From contig NZ_FQUP01000009.1 in NCBI RefSeq assembly GCF_900129325.1, positions 24,008 to 88,007 of the forward strand: a stretch of 64,000 nucleotides of DNA. Reading direction: 5' to 3'. How positions within the stretch are numbered: position 1 is the stretch's first letter; each line of letters begins with the position of its first letter. Shown piece after piece: positions 1 through 8,797 of the stretch. The position numbers and the translations under genes are program-made. This DNA comes from Kaistia soli DSM 19436. GTDB taxonomy: Bacteria; Pseudomonadota; Alphaproteobacteria; Rhizobiales; Kaistiaceae. The notes below the pieces were generated by a model that was not told the origin of the DNA, made no database searches, and worked only from the letters and a program-made list of their open reading frames with translations.

Positions 1-151
1 CCCGCCAGCCTTGCGCGCTCGATGGCCGCGGAAGGCCGGTTCGGACGACGGCTTCTTTCGAGGCAAACGCTGCCGAATATCTGGCCTTTGCAGCCTCTCG
101 CCGCCATTCCATCCTCGCGATGCGACACGATGCGAATGGGATCCTTGAGAC
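1..151. other. window-edge stretch with no supportable gene
   Basis: All three forward frames are open for part of this stretch, but none gives a recognisable protein end. I see no convincing ribosome binding site or hairpin. It may hold the 3' end of a neighbour outside the window or the promoter of the monooxygenase gene. Confidence 0.3.
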
Positions 152-1459
152 ATGGCGGGTAATCGTTTTCACCTCGGCTGGTTCACGACCTTTGGGATCG
201 ACGAATGGAACGACCCATTCGCCTCCGGCGGGAAACCCTGGGACGGTGCCTTCTATGTCGAGATGGCGAAGGCGCTGGAGCGCGCCTGCTTCGACTACAT
301 CATGTTCGAAGACACCCTGATGCTGCCCGAAGCCTGGGGCGGGACCACGGAGGCCTATCTCAAATCCGCGATCATGGTGCCGAAGCACGATCCCCTGCCC
401 CTCGCGGCGCTGATCTCGGCTGCGACCAAGCAGCTCGGCGTCGTCACGACAATGTCGACGCTCGCCTATCCGCCCTTTCTTCTCGCCCGCCTCGCGGCGA
501 CGATGGATCATATCTCCGGCGGACGCTTTGGCTGGAACATTGTCACGTCGGGCGAGGACACGGCGGCGCAGAATTTCGGGCTCGAAAAGCTCCCGCCGCG
601 CGAACTGCGGTACGACATGGCCGACGAATATATGCAGCTGGTCGGCCAGCTCTTTGGTTCGTGGGATCCCGATTCGATCGTCATGGATCGCGAAACCGAC
701 ACCTATGCGGATTTCAGCAAGGTGCGGCCGATCCATTTCAAGGGCCAGTATTTCTCATCGCGCGGGCCGCTGAACACCGCGCCCATGCCGCAGGGACGTC
801 CGACTTATGTCCAGGCTGGCGGCTCTCCGAAGGGGCGGGCCTTCGCGGCGAAATATGCCGATTCTATCATCGCCACGGCTAACGGCATCGAGGGGATGAA
901 GGCCTATCGCGATGATGTCCGCGCGCGGGCGGCTGCGATCGGGCGTAACCCGGACGAGATCAAGATCCTGTTCCTCGCCGCACCGATCCTCGCCGACACA
1001 GTCGAGGAAGCGCGAGCGAAAACAGAGCGGGCCGTGAACGCGCCTGGATTCGTCCAGCGGGTCCTGGCTCTTTTTGGTTCCTTCACGGACATCGACTTTT
1101 CGACCTACGACCTCGACAAGCCGCTGCCGGAAAAGCTGGTGACGAATGGCGAGCAGGGCTCGCTCGACAAGTTTCAGCAATGGGGGTCGGGCAAGACGCT
1201 GCGCCAGCTTGCCATCGATGGCGGTATGTCCGGATCGGTCGAACTGATCGGCACGCCCGAAACGGCGGCCGAACGCATGGGCGAGGTCATGGAGGCCGTC
1301 GGCGGCGATGGCTTCCTCATCACGGCACCGTTTCATCGCATAAGCCGCCGCTACATCACCGAAGTGACCGAGGGTCTCGTCCCCGCCCTACAGCGGCGTG
1401 GACTCGTCCGGACGGCCTATACGCAGCCGACATTGCGCACGACCTTGAAGGAATTCTGA
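152..1459 (+). CDS. NtaA/SnaA/DszA-type flavin-dependent monooxygenase
   Basis: 435 aa, close to the usual 430-450 aa of the NtaA/SnaA/DszA branch of bacterial luciferase-like monooxygenases. These use reduced FMN from a separate reductase to oxidise small molecules such as chelators, sulfones or sulfides. Visible hallmarks are the N-terminal strand HLGWFTTF, the segment GGRFGWNIVTSG near residue 130 and a C-terminal GTPETAAERMGEVMEAVGGDGF stretch typical of the TIM-barrel end. No flavin reductase gene is adjacent; the nitroreductase-like gene at 8159 is 6.7 kb away. The ribosome binding site is weak, so the start is the least certain part. The substrate cannot be read from the sequence. Confidence 0.85.
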   Translation: MAGNRFHLGWFTTFGIDEWNDPFASGGKPWDGAFYVEMAKALERACFDYIMFEDTLMLPEAWGGTTEAYLKSAIMVPKHDPLPLAALISAATKQLGVVTTMSTLAYPPFLLARLAATMDHISGGRFGWNIVTSGEDTAAQNFGLEKLPPRELRYDMADEYMQLVGQLFGSWDPDSIVMDRETDTYADFSKVRPIHFKGQYFSSRGPLNTAPMPQGRPTYVQAGGSPKGRAFAAKYADSIIATANGIEGMKAYRDDVRARAAAIGRNPDEIKILFLAAPILADTVEEARAKTERAVNAPGFVQRVLALFGSFTDIDFSTYDLDKPLPEKLVTNGEQGSLDKFQQWGSGKTLRQLAIDGGMSGSVELIGTPETAAERMGEVMEAVGGDGFLITAPFHRISRRYITEVTEGLVPALQRRGLVRTAYTQPTLRTTLKEF

Positions 1460-1501
1460 GAGCGCGGCCGTGGATCGACCACGGCCGCCACACGCCCTGC
1501 C

Positions 1502-2383
1502 CTAGACGTCGCGGAAGCGGAACGCCGGAACGCCTGCGACAAATGCGCGGCCCTTGAAGACAGTGCCCGACAACGGATAGCGCGCGAGCTGCTCCTCCGA
1601 ACGGCCGTCCCTGAGGCTTGTGACGAACAGCGACTGTCCATCCGCGCCGCCGAAGCACGGCATCGTCGGCGCGGCGGGCACGTCGAAGCTTTCGACGAGC
1701 TTGCCATCCGGCTGATAGCGGTTGAGCTTCCCGGCCGAGATTCCTGCGCTCCAGAAATACCCGTCCATGTCTGCGGCGCCGCCATCCGGCCGCCCGATGG
1801 AATCATCGGGCTCGGCGATGCGCGTGCGCTCGGAGATTGCACCGGTCGCCGGATCGAACCGCCAGCGATCGATCCAGGGGCCCCTGGTGTCGGTGTGAAA
1901 CATCGTGCGTCCGTCAGCCGTGAAGGCGAGGCCATTCGACGCCTTGATGCCGTCCACCTTGGCCTCGACCGCACCCTGCGCATCGACCCGGTACAACACC
2001 GCGATCGCTGCGCGATCCGCCGCCTCGTTGATGCCGCCGACCCAGAAGGCACCGTCAGGGCCGACCTTGCCGTCATTGAGACGCACCGACGGCGTGTCAG
2101 CACCCACGGACGCCAGCGGCTGGCTCTGGCCGGTCGCCGGATCAAACAGCACCACGCTATGCTTCAACGCGACAACAAACCGTCCGCTCTCGCATAGCCC
2201 GTATGAGGCGACGAGCTCGGGAAAGCGCCAGATATGCTCTTCGCCAGCCTTGAGGTCGACGCCGTGGATCTCGCCCTCCGGGATGTTGCAGAAGAGGATA
2301 CGGTCGGTGCGGTCGTCATAGACGGGGCATTCCGCCAGCCTGTGAAGCGTGGGAATCAGCGGGCTGAGGCCGAGATCGTGCAT
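1502..2383 (-). CDS. SMP-30/gluconolactonase/LRE family protein
   Basis: 293 aa six-bladed propeller of the SMP-30/regucalcin family, which hydrolyses sugar lactones with a divalent metal. Expected metal and substrate residues are visible: Glu in the opening LAECPVYDD, Asn in RLNDGK, Asn in NGLAFTADG and Asp in FHTDTRG. I start it at the ATG at 2383, preceded by AAGGAAA at good spacing; the longer open frame upstream looks noncoding. It is divergent from an aldolase-family gene and lies near a sugar ABC transporter, which fits a lactone step in oxidation of a pentose, hexose or uronic acid. The exact sugar is unknown. Confidence 0.88.
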   Translation of the reverse strand: MHDLGLSPLIPTLHRLAECPVYDDRTDRILFCNIPEGEIHGVDLKAGEEHIWRFPELVASYGLCESGRFVVALKHSVVLFDPATGQSQPLASVGADTPSVRLNDGKVGPDGAFWVGGINEAADRAAIAVLYRVDAQGAVEAKVDGIKASNGLAFTADGRTMFHTDTRGPWIDRWRFDPATGAISERTRIAEPDDSIGRPDGGAADMDGYFWSAGISAGKLNRYQPDGKLVESFDVPAAPTMPCFGGADGQSLFVTSLRDGRSEEQLARYPLSGTVFKGRAFVAGVPAFRFRDV

Positions 2384-2542
2384 GGATCGGTTTCCTTGCG
2401 GGACAGGGGACGGACCATGCCATTTTGTCAGCCGGGCGTCGACCGCGGGCCACATTCTGCCCACGCACATATCGTTCGCCCGATTGACGCCGGACCATGC
2501 GAAGCCGCAAGCTCGGGAAGCCAAAGGCAGGGGAGAGGCGCC
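2384..2542. promoter_or_regulatory. divergent intergenic region with a 10-bp direct repeat
   Basis: This 159-bp region separates the divergent lactonase and aldolase genes. The 10-mer CGGACCATGC occurs twice in the same orientation, at 2411-2420 and 2491-2500, exactly 80 bp apart. Such exact repeats in a short divergent promoter are candidates for regulator half-sites. No transcription factor gene is adjacent, so the regulator is unknown. Confidence 0.35.
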
Positions 2543-3475
2543 ATGAAAACCGATCCGGTCGAGCCCGCCGATCTGGCGCGGTCCGTCATCAGCGTGCCGC
2601 CGCTGCCGCGCCTGGCCAGCGGATCACTATCCGCTGATGAGACGGCACGCCTCATCGACTGGCTCGTGGCCGGCGGTGTCTCGACATTCCTCTTCGGCGG
2701 CAACGCCAATCTCTACAATATGGGCGTTCGCGAGTTCGGCGCGCTGCTCGATCTGCTCGAATATGTCACGCCGGATGACGGCTGGACGATTCCCTCAATC
2801 GGCGCCGACTATGGCAAGGCGAGCGACCAGCTCGACGCACTCCGCGAGCGCGACTTTCCGACCGCGATGTTGCTGCCAGCTAGCGCGGCAACCACTCCGG
2901 CCGGTGTCGCGACGGGGCTGCGCCGCCTCGCCGATCGCTATGGGCGGCCGCTCGTCGCGTATGTGCGAAATGAGGGTTATCTCGCCCCGCGTGATCTCGC
3001 GGCGCTGTTCGAGGATGGCGCAATCTGCGCGCTGAAATATGCGATCGTACACACCAACCCGGCCGTCGATGCAACTTTGTCGGCGATGCTCGACGCCGTC
3101 GGCTCGGCGGAGCGGATCGTCAGCGGCATCGGCGAGCGGCCGGTGATCGCCCATCTTGGCGAGTTCGGCCTTGCAGGCTTCACGTCAGGATCGGTGTGCA
3201 TCGCCCCGCACCTGTCGACCGCGATCCTGCATGCGCTGAAAGGCGGCGACAGTCACGCGGCGGCGGAACTCCGCGCCCATTTCCTGCCGCTCGAAGATCT
3301 GCGTGATGCTTATTCGCCGATCCGGGTGCTGCATGAGGCCGTCCGCCTCGCCGAGATCGCCGAAACCGGGCCGCTGGCACCGTTCCTCGCCAATATCGAT
3401 GATGCATCGACGTTGGCCGAGATCGAGACGGCATCGAAGCGTCTTCGCGCTGTCAGCAAGCGGCACAGCGGCTGA
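2543..3475 (+). CDS. DHDPS/N-acetylneuraminate lyase family aldolase
   Basis: 310 aa, the normal size for class I aldolases of the DapA/NanA superfamily, which act on 2-keto acids through a lysine Schiff base. Lys165 (in CALKYAIV) and Tyr140 (in AYVRNEG) sit where the Schiff-base Lys and proton-relay Tyr fall in DapA. The usual GTTGE pyruvate-binding motif is replaced by GGNANLYNM at residues 52-60, so true dihydrodipicolinate synthase activity is unlikely. The ATG at 2543 has a strong purine-rich ribosome binding site (GGGGAGAGG). It lies upstream of a sugar ABC transporter and opposite a lactonase, which suggests cleavage or dehydration of a 2-keto-3-deoxy sugar acid. That role is inferred from context. 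Confidence 0.82.
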   Translation: MKTDPVEPADLARSVISVPPLPRLASGSLSADETARLIDWLVAGGVSTFLFGGNANLYNMGVREFGALLDLLEYVTPDDGWTIPSIGADYGKASDQLDALRERDFPTAMLLPASAATTPAGVATGLRRLADRYGRPLVAYVRNEGYLAPRDLAALFEDGAICALKYAIVHTNPAVDATLSAMLDAVGSAERIVSGIGERPVIAHLGEFGLAGFTSGSVCIAPHLSTAILHALKGGDSHAAAELRAHFLPLEDLRDAYSPIRVLHEAVRLAEIAETGPLAPFLANIDDASTLAEIETASKRLRAVSKRHSG

Positions 3476-3521
3476 ACTCTTCGATCGTTCTGCCGCGCCG
3501 CACAAGTTCTTCTCAAGACTG

Positions 3522-3535
3522 TGTGCGTCCGCACA
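3522..3535. promoter_or_regulatory. palindromic operator-like site upstream of the sugar transporter
   Basis: TGTGCG-TC-CGCACA is a perfect 14-bp palindrome in the 237-bp leader of the substrate-binding protein gene, about 180 bp before its ATG. The palindrome is visible; its role as an operator is inference. No clear -35/-10 pair was found beside it. Confidence 0.3.
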
Positions 3536-3712
3536 GCAAAAATCCTGCAGCGCAAAAGATACCCGCGCCAAATGGGTAGTTTATCATACGAATAACACCT
3601 TGGAATTTCTTGACCTCAACCGGAACGGCCGTTGCGGCACGCCAAACCCTTCAATATGCTGCGCCATCTCGGACGGGGAGGAAACGTCCGGGGATCTTTC
3701 GGGAGGAAAAGA

Positions 3713-4795
3713 ATGACCAGGCTCATGAAGACGCTCGCGCTCGGCGCGGCCGTCTCGCTCGTCGGCACATACGCCTATGCCCAGTCCGGCTCGTTGGACA
3801 AGGCCGTGGGCGGCTACAGCTTCCAGGACGCGGCCAAGGAAGCGCCAGCCACAAAGGACTTTCATTCGAAGGACGGCAAGCTGACCTTCGCGATCATTAC
3901 CCACACCGCCGGCAACGGCTTCTTCGACCCGACCTATGTCGGCGCCCAGGTTGCCGCCGATGCCTTCGGCATCAACCTCATCAAGCTCGGCTCGGAGGCG
4001 CCGGTCGATGATATTCCGCGCGAGATCGAGATCCTCAACCAGGTGATCAACGATCCGACGATCGACGGCCTGATCATGACGACGCCGCAGTCGGGCGCGT
4101 ATGACGACATCGTCAAGAAGGCCTTCGCCAACGGCATTCCGGTCGCGACGACGAACTCGTTCGATCCGAAGATCCTGAACCGCTCGCAGATCAGCCACAC
4201 CGGCCAGCTTTCGGCTGCGGCCGCGATCGGCGGCGAGGCGCTCGCCAAATGCGTGCTCGACAGCGGCGCCAAGGGCGGCTCGATCATCTTCCCGTCGACG
4301 ACGACGCTCGGCAATGAGGAGGTCAACCGCCGCGTTACCGCCGCCTTCGAGGCAGCCGTGAAGGTGTTGAACGACGCCGGCCGGCTGAACGACTTCAAGG
4401 TTGACGCCGGCCCTGAAAATATCGGCATCGACGTCAACAAGGACGACATCACCAATTCCGTCGTCTCACTGATCGAGTCGCGCGGCGATGTCGTCGGCGG
4501 CTTCGCGGCCAACGGCTTCGTGACGCCGGCGCTCGGCGACGCGGTTGCGCAGCTGAAGCTCAATGGCAAGATCTGCGCCTTCGGCTTCGACCTTGGCCCC
4601 AAGCAGCAGGAGCAGATCCGGACGGGCGCCCTCACCGGCTCGCTCGGCCAGCAGCCGTTCCTGCAGGGCTTCTGGCCCGTGGCCCAGCTCTATCTGCAGA
4701 TCGACCGCGGTGTCTCCGCCGCCAATCTCGACACGAGCGCGCAGCTTGTGACGAAGGACACGGTCGACCTGGTCGGCAAGCGCTTCGAGAACTGA
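3713..4795 (+). CDS. sugar ABC transporter substrate-binding protein
   Basis: 360 aa periplasmic binding protein of the ribose/galactose type (periplasmic-binding-protein 4 fold). A short positively charged start (MTRLMK), a hydrophobic segment and an AYAQ-type cleavage site near residue 24 form a signal peptide. The motif AIITHTAGNGFFDPTYVGAQ matches the first strand and helix of the sugar-binding lobe. The ATG at 3713 is preceded by GGGAGGAAAAG, an ideal ribosome binding site; upstream in-frame codons are noncoding. It is followed by a stem-loop, then a double permease and an ATPase of the CUT2 (ribose/xylose) type. The sugar is unknown; the lactonase and aldolase upstream hint at an aldose destined for oxidative catabolism. 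Confidence 0.9.
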   Translation: MTRLMKTLALGAAVSLVGTYAYAQSGSLDKAVGGYSFQDAAKEAPATKDFHSKDGKLTFAIITHTAGNGFFDPTYVGAQVAADAFGINLIKLGSEAPVDDIPREIEILNQVINDPTIDGLIMTTPQSGAYDDIVKKAFANGIPVATTNSFDPKILNRSQISHTGQLSAAAAIGGEALAKCVLDSGAKGGSIIFPSTTTLGNEEVNRRVTAAFEAAVKVLNDAGRLNDFKVDAGPENIGIDVNKDDITNSVVSLIESRGDVVGGFAANGFVTPALGDAVAQLKLNGKICAFGFDLGPKQQEQIRTGALTGSLGQQPFLQGFWPVAQLYLQIDRGVSAANLDTSAQLVTKDTVDLVGKRFEN

Positions 4796-4805
4796 GCATC
4801 GCCTT

Positions 4806-4832
4806 GGCGGCCCGCGTGCAGCGCGGGTCGCC
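4806..4832 (+). terminator. stem-loop after the sugar-binding protein gene
   Basis: An 11-bp stem (GGCGGCCCGCG with CGCGGGTCGCC, one wobble) with a 5-nt loop starts 11 bases after the stop codon. It is not followed by a T-run. It therefore looks more like an mRNA-stabilising or partial-attenuation element than a full terminator, which would favour the binding protein over the permease. Confidence 0.45.
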
Positions 4833-4972
4833 ACTGACTGCAACAGTCTTGTCATTGCTGGGCCTGGCCTGGCGATCCAGCCTATTCGCGCCAGCTCGGC
4901 CTCAATCGACACTTCCGGCTCGAGCCAGGGGATGCCGGGGAACCTGCCAGCGCATTCGAGACCGACAGATTC

Positions 4973-7258
4973 ATGACAGCGATCAGCACCGCCCCGCCCC
5001 TTCGCCGACGCCTGCCGCTTGAACTGATCGGCGGCTGGGAGGTCGGGCTGCTCGCCTTCATGGTGCTGCTCTATGTGGCTGGCGTCTTCATCAATCCGAA
5101 ATTCTTCGGCCAGGCCGACGCCTTTTCGGCGATCCTGCGCGACGCGGCCCGCTTCGGCGTGATGGCCGCCGGAATGACCTTCGTCATCGTCAACAAGGAT
5201 CTCGATCTCTCGGTCGGCTCGACCTTCGGCCTCGTGGCCACGGTCTTTTCGCTCGCCTTCTCGCAGTCCTATTACGACCTCGGTGTCTGGCCGTCCCTGA
5301 TCGCGGCGATCCTTGCAGGCCTTGCGGTTGGGCTGATCAACGGCTTCTTCGTCACCGTGCTGAGGGTGCCGTCCTTCATCACGACCCTGACAATGCTGTT
5401 CATCGGCCGCGGCCTCGTTCTCGGTCTGACTGGCGGCAAGACCGTCTCCTATAGCGAGAAGGCGGCGAGCCAGGCGGCGTGGTTCGTGCAGATCGGCGAA
5501 ACCAACGCGCTCGGCTTCAACAATCAGATCCTGATCTTCATCCTCGTGACGATCGTCGGCATGGTGGTCCTCGCCAAGACCCGCTGGGGCTATGAGACCT
5601 ATGCGACCGGCGGCAATGAACTGGCCGCGACCTATGCCGGCATTCCAACCCGGCGCGTGCGCATGCGCGGCTATGTGCTCTCGGCGCTGGCGGCGACGCT
5701 TGCCGGCCTGATGAGCGTCGCGCAGGACAAGGGCATCACCTCGCAATACGGCCAGGGCGCAGAGCTCATCGTGATCGCGGCGGTCATCGTGGGCGGCGCA
5801 TCGATCCTCGGCGGGCGGGGACGATTGCTCGGCGGCGCCCTCGGCGCGATCCTAGTCACGCTGATCGATAAGGTGCTGCGCGAGGGCATTCCGATGACGC
5901 GCACCGTCAAGGTGGGCAATATCGACATGCAGGTGCAGGGCATGGCGCAGTTGCCGCCCGGCGCCGTGCCGGCCTTTCTCGGCCTGATCCTGCTCCTCTC
6001 GGTGCTAATCGAGCCGTGGATCATCCGCCGCAACGTCTTTCCGCGCCTCTTTGCCCGCATGACGGGCCGGCCCCTGCCCCCGATCATCGAGGTCGGCGGC
6101 GTCGCCATTGAGGGCGCGCAGACCAAGGGCTCGTCGGCATCCGATCGGTCGATGCGAGCCCGAGGCCCGATTGGCCGCTTCCTATCGCGCCGGGATGCCG
6201 CCGCCATCCTGCTCGCCATCGCGCTCTGGTGCGTCGGGCTTTATCTGAGGCCCGACTTCTGGGGCTCGATCGACAATTCTTTCAACCTGATGCTGTCCTT
6301 CACCGAGGTCGGACTGCTCTCGATCGGCATGACCTATGTCATCGCCAATGGCGACATCGACCTGTCGGTGGGCTCGGTGCTCGCCCTATCGGCGGCGACC
6401 TGCGCTTTCCTGATGAAGCAACTCGGCTTCGATCCCGCCACCGCGGTCTTCATCGCGCTCGTCGCTGGCGCGGCGGCGGGCCTCGTCAATGCCCTGCTGA
6501 CGGTCGGGTTTGGCCTGCCCGCCTTCGTCGCGACGCTCGGCATGTTCTACATGGCGCGTGGCATCGGCGCCTGGCTGACGGCGGGGCGGCAGCTATCGTC
6601 CTTCCCCGAGGTCTTCAATCTGCTCGGACGCAAGCTGATCGACGCGCTGACCTATTTCGGCATCGCGCCAGCCAAGGGCACGCTCGTCTACGATGTCGCG
6701 GCGGCGCTCAGCGTCCAGACCATCTTCATGGTCGTCGTCGCGATCATCGCTGGCGTCGTGCTCGGCAAAACGCCGTTCGGTCAAATGATCTATGCGACCG
6801 GCGGCAATCGCCGCGCCGCCGAATATGCCGGCATCAGCACCGGACGGGTACGCGCCATCAGCCTCGTCTTCTCCGCGCTCTGCGCCGCCTGCGCCGGCGT
6901 CATTTATGTCGCCTTCCTCAGGAGCTTCAATCCTTCGGCTGGACAGCTCCGGGAACTAGACGCCATCGCGGCGGTCATCATCGGCGGCGGCTCGATCTTC
7001 GGTGGCTATGGCACGGTGCTCGGCGCGTTGGCCGGCGCTGCTGTGATCGCCCTGATCCGGGCCCTGCTCTCGCTGCAGTTGATCCTTGGCAATGGCCAAT
7101 CCTTCGTGATGCCGCAGCACTGGGTCAATGTCTTCATCGGCCTGATCCTGATGGTCGCCGTCGTTGGCGATGTCTGGATCCGCCAGGGCGACCTCATCGG
7201 CTCGATCAGGCGACGCCTCGCGGCGCGCCGCGCCATCCATCCTCACGCCGCGTCCTGA
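4973..7258 (+). CDS. sugar ABC transporter fused double permease
   Basis: 761 aa, about twice the usual 320-350 aa of a BPD_transp_2 permease, because two permease domains are joined head to tail. Each half carries its own family signatures: DLSVGS near residues 77 and 462, and the cytoplasmic coupling motif ATGGN-x2-AA-x-YAGI near residues 210 and 608. The link at about residues 360-400 is hydrophilic (basic and Ser-rich). One polypeptide would thus supply the whole membrane channel for the binding protein upstream and the ATPase downstream. No frameshift or stop separates the halves, and the two halves differ clearly, so this is an old fusion rather than a recent duplication. Confidence 0.9.
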   Translation: MTAISTAPPLRRRLPLELIGGWEVGLLAFMVLLYVAGVFINPKFFGQADAFSAILRDAARFGVMAAGMTFVIVNKDLDLSVGSTFGLVATVFSLAFSQSYYDLGVWPSLIAAILAGLAVGLINGFFVTVLRVPSFITTLTMLFIGRGLVLGLTGGKTVSYSEKAASQAAWFVQIGETNALGFNNQILIFILVTIVGMVVLAKTRWGYETYATGGNELAATYAGIPTRRVRMRGYVLSALAATLAGLMSVAQDKGITSQYGQGAELIVIAAVIVGGASILGGRGRLLGGALGAILVTLIDKVLREGIPMTRTVKVGNIDMQVQGMAQLPPGAVPAFLGLILLLSVLIEPWIIRRNVFPRLFARMTGRPLPPIIEVGGVAIEGAQTKGSSASDRSMRARGPIGRFLSRRDAAAILLAIALWCVGLYLRPDFWGSIDNSFNLMLSFTEVGLLSIGMTYVIANGDIDLSVGSVLALSAATCAFLMKQLGFDPATAVFIALVAGAAAGLVNALLTVGFGLPAFVATLGMFYMARGIGAWLTAGRQLSSFPEVFNLLGRKLIDALTYFGIAPAKGTLVYDVAAALSVQTIFMVVVAIIAGVVLGKTPFGQMIYATGGNRRAAEYAGISTGRVRAISLVFSALCAACAGVIYVAFLRSFNPSAGQLRELDAIAAVIIGGGSIFGGYGTVLGALAGAAVIALIRALLSLQLILGNGQSFVMPQHWVNVFIGLILMVAVVGDVWIRQGDLIGSIRRRLAARRAIHPHAAS

Positions 7259-7273
7259 CGCCGGGAGCCTGCC

Positions 7274-8065
7274 ATGTCAGACCGAAACTCCGCCCCGCTT
7301 CTCATCGAAATGCGCAATATCTCCAAGGCCTTCGGGCCGGTGCAGGCGCTGCGCAATATCAATCTGACGCTGGCGCCTGGCGAGATCCTCGGCCTCGTCG
7401 GCGATAATTCGGCCGGCAAGTCGACGCTGATGAAGGTGATGACCGGTGCCTATCAGCGCGATTCCGGCGAGGTGCTGGTCGACGGCCGCGAGACCCATTT
7501 CAAGAGCCCGCATGAAAGCCGTGAGGGCGGCATCGAGATGATTTACCAGGACTTCGCTTTATGCGGAAACATGGACATCGCGCAGAACATCTTCCTTGGC
7601 CGCTGGCCGAGAAAAGGCCTCTTCGTCGATCGTAAGCGCATGTATGCCGAGGCCGACGAGGTGCTGAAGCGGCTCAAGGTCGACGTCAATTCGGTGTTCC
7701 AGAAGGTAGAGAGCCTTTCGGGCGGCCGGCAGCAATCGGTTGCGATTGCCCGTGCCATCTCGTTCAATCCGCGCGTGGTGGTGCTTGATGAGCCGACGGC
7801 GAACCTTTCCGTCATGGCAACCGAACGCTTGCTGGAGACGATGGCGGAGTTGAAGCGCCACGGCGTCGCGCAGATCATCATCTCGCATCGCCTGACAGAC
7901 ATCTTCGAGGTCGGCGACCGCATCATGGTGATGAAGCGCGGCCAAAATGTCGGCGACCGCTACATTGCCCACACAGACGAGGCCGAAGTGCTGGAGTTGA
8001 TCGTCTCAGGCACCCCGGAAACGGCGCTGACAGCCGATCAGGCGCTCGCGGCCCGCGCCGCCTGA
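7274..8065 (+). CDS. sugar ABC transporter ATP-binding protein
   Basis: 263 aa, a single nucleotide-binding domain. Most CUT2 importers use a double-length ATPase of about 500 aa, so this one probably works as a homodimer under the fused permease. Walker A GDNSAGKST is at residues 43-51, a Q-loop lies in IYQDFAL, the signature is SLSGGRQQSVAIARAI, Walker B is VVVLDEPTANL and the switch His lies in IISHRL. It starts 15 bp after the permease stop. It has no recognisable C-terminal regulatory domain. Together with 3713 and 4973 it completes a three-gene importer. Confidence 0.9.
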   Translation: MSDRNSAPLLIEMRNISKAFGPVQALRNINLTLAPGEILGLVGDNSAGKSTLMKVMTGAYQRDSGEVLVDGRETHFKSPHESREGGIEMIYQDFALCGNMDIAQNIFLGRWPRKGLFVDRKRMYAEADEVLKRLKVDVNSVFQKVESLSGGRQQSVAIARAISFNPRVVVLDEPTANLSVMATERLLETMAELKRHGVAQIIISHRLTDIFEVGDRIMVMKRGQNVGDRYIAHTDEAEVLELIVSGTPETALTADQALAARAA

Positions 8066-8158
8066 AGGTTCGCGGCGAAGGTTCGACAGCGGCGGCTTGC
8101 CAAGCGCCCCAGGCCGCGCAATGGTCGGAGCTTCACCGCATCGCAGGAATCTATTTCC

Positions 8159-8797
8159 ATGGCTCATCATGGCGCCCCGCCTCTGGCCGCGGCTCCGATC
8201 GAGGTCGGCTCCCTCGAACTCGCGACGTCGGAGGTCATGCTGGCGAAGCTCGAAACGCGGCGTTCGGTGCCGCTGCGGAGTTTCACGGATGACGCGGTCC
8301 CCGATCGCGATCTCGAGCGAATGCTGACGCTGGCCGCCCGCACGCCGGATCACGGACGCCTCGTGCCCTGGCGCTTCATCGTCGTCGCCGGCGCGGCGCG
8401 CGAGACGGTCGGTCGGCGGCTTGATGCACTTTATGCGGCGCGAAATCCCGATCTTGCACCGGCGAAGCAGGATATGTGGACCCTCTACATGCTGCGGGCG
8501 CCTGTGACAGTGATTGTCGTCAGCCGCGCCGACCCCGCCGCCAAGATCCCCGTCTGGGACCAGGAACTCTCTGCCGGCGCCGCCGGCATGAACCTCATCA
8601 CAGCCGCCGCCGCGCTCGGCTATGCCGCGCAGTGGCTGCTCAAATGGCCCGGCCGCGATGGCGAGGCAGCCGCAATCTTCGGTGTCGTTGCCTCGGAGCG
8701 GGTCGCAGGCTTCATCCATCTTGGGCGGCAGAGCGAAAAGCCCGCCGACCGGCCGCGCCCTGCCCTTGCCGACGTCGTCACGCGCTGGACGGGCTGA
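8159..8797 (+). CDS. nitroreductase family protein (YdjA-like)
   Basis: 212 aa FMN-dependent nitroreductase-fold protein. Visible motifs are TRRSVPLRSF, which includes the FMN phosphate-binding RRS, then AARTPDHGRLVPWRF and a C-terminal GFIHLGR segment as in YdjA-like members. These enzymes use NAD(P)H to reduce nitroaromatics, quinones or unknown physiological substrates. Its 3' end overlaps the convergent EamA gene by 20 bp, so the two coding ends share sequence on opposite strands. The gene is not obviously in the sugar operon, being 93 bp downstream. Confidence 0.85.
   Translation: MAHHGAPPLAAAPIEVGSLELATSEVMLAKLETRRSVPLRSFTDDAVPDRDLERMLTLAARTPDHGRLVPWRFIVVAGAARETVGRRLDALYAARNPDLAPAKQDMWTLYMLRAPVTVIVVSRADPAAKIPVWDQELSAGAAGMNLITAAAALGYAAQWLLKWPGRDGEAAAIFGVVASERVAGFIHLGRQSEKPADRPRPALADVVTRWTG

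Noticed and set aside
2543..3475. Calling this gene dapA (lysine synthesis)
   Set aside because: The GTTGE motif is missing and the gene lies in a sugar-catabolism context.
3610..3615. TTGACC as a -35 box for the sugar operon
   Set aside because: No acceptable -10 hexamer occurs at 16-18 bp.
4796..4972. Small gene between the binding protein and permease
   Set aside because: The short open frames there lack ribosome binding sites and similarity; only the stem-loop is supported.
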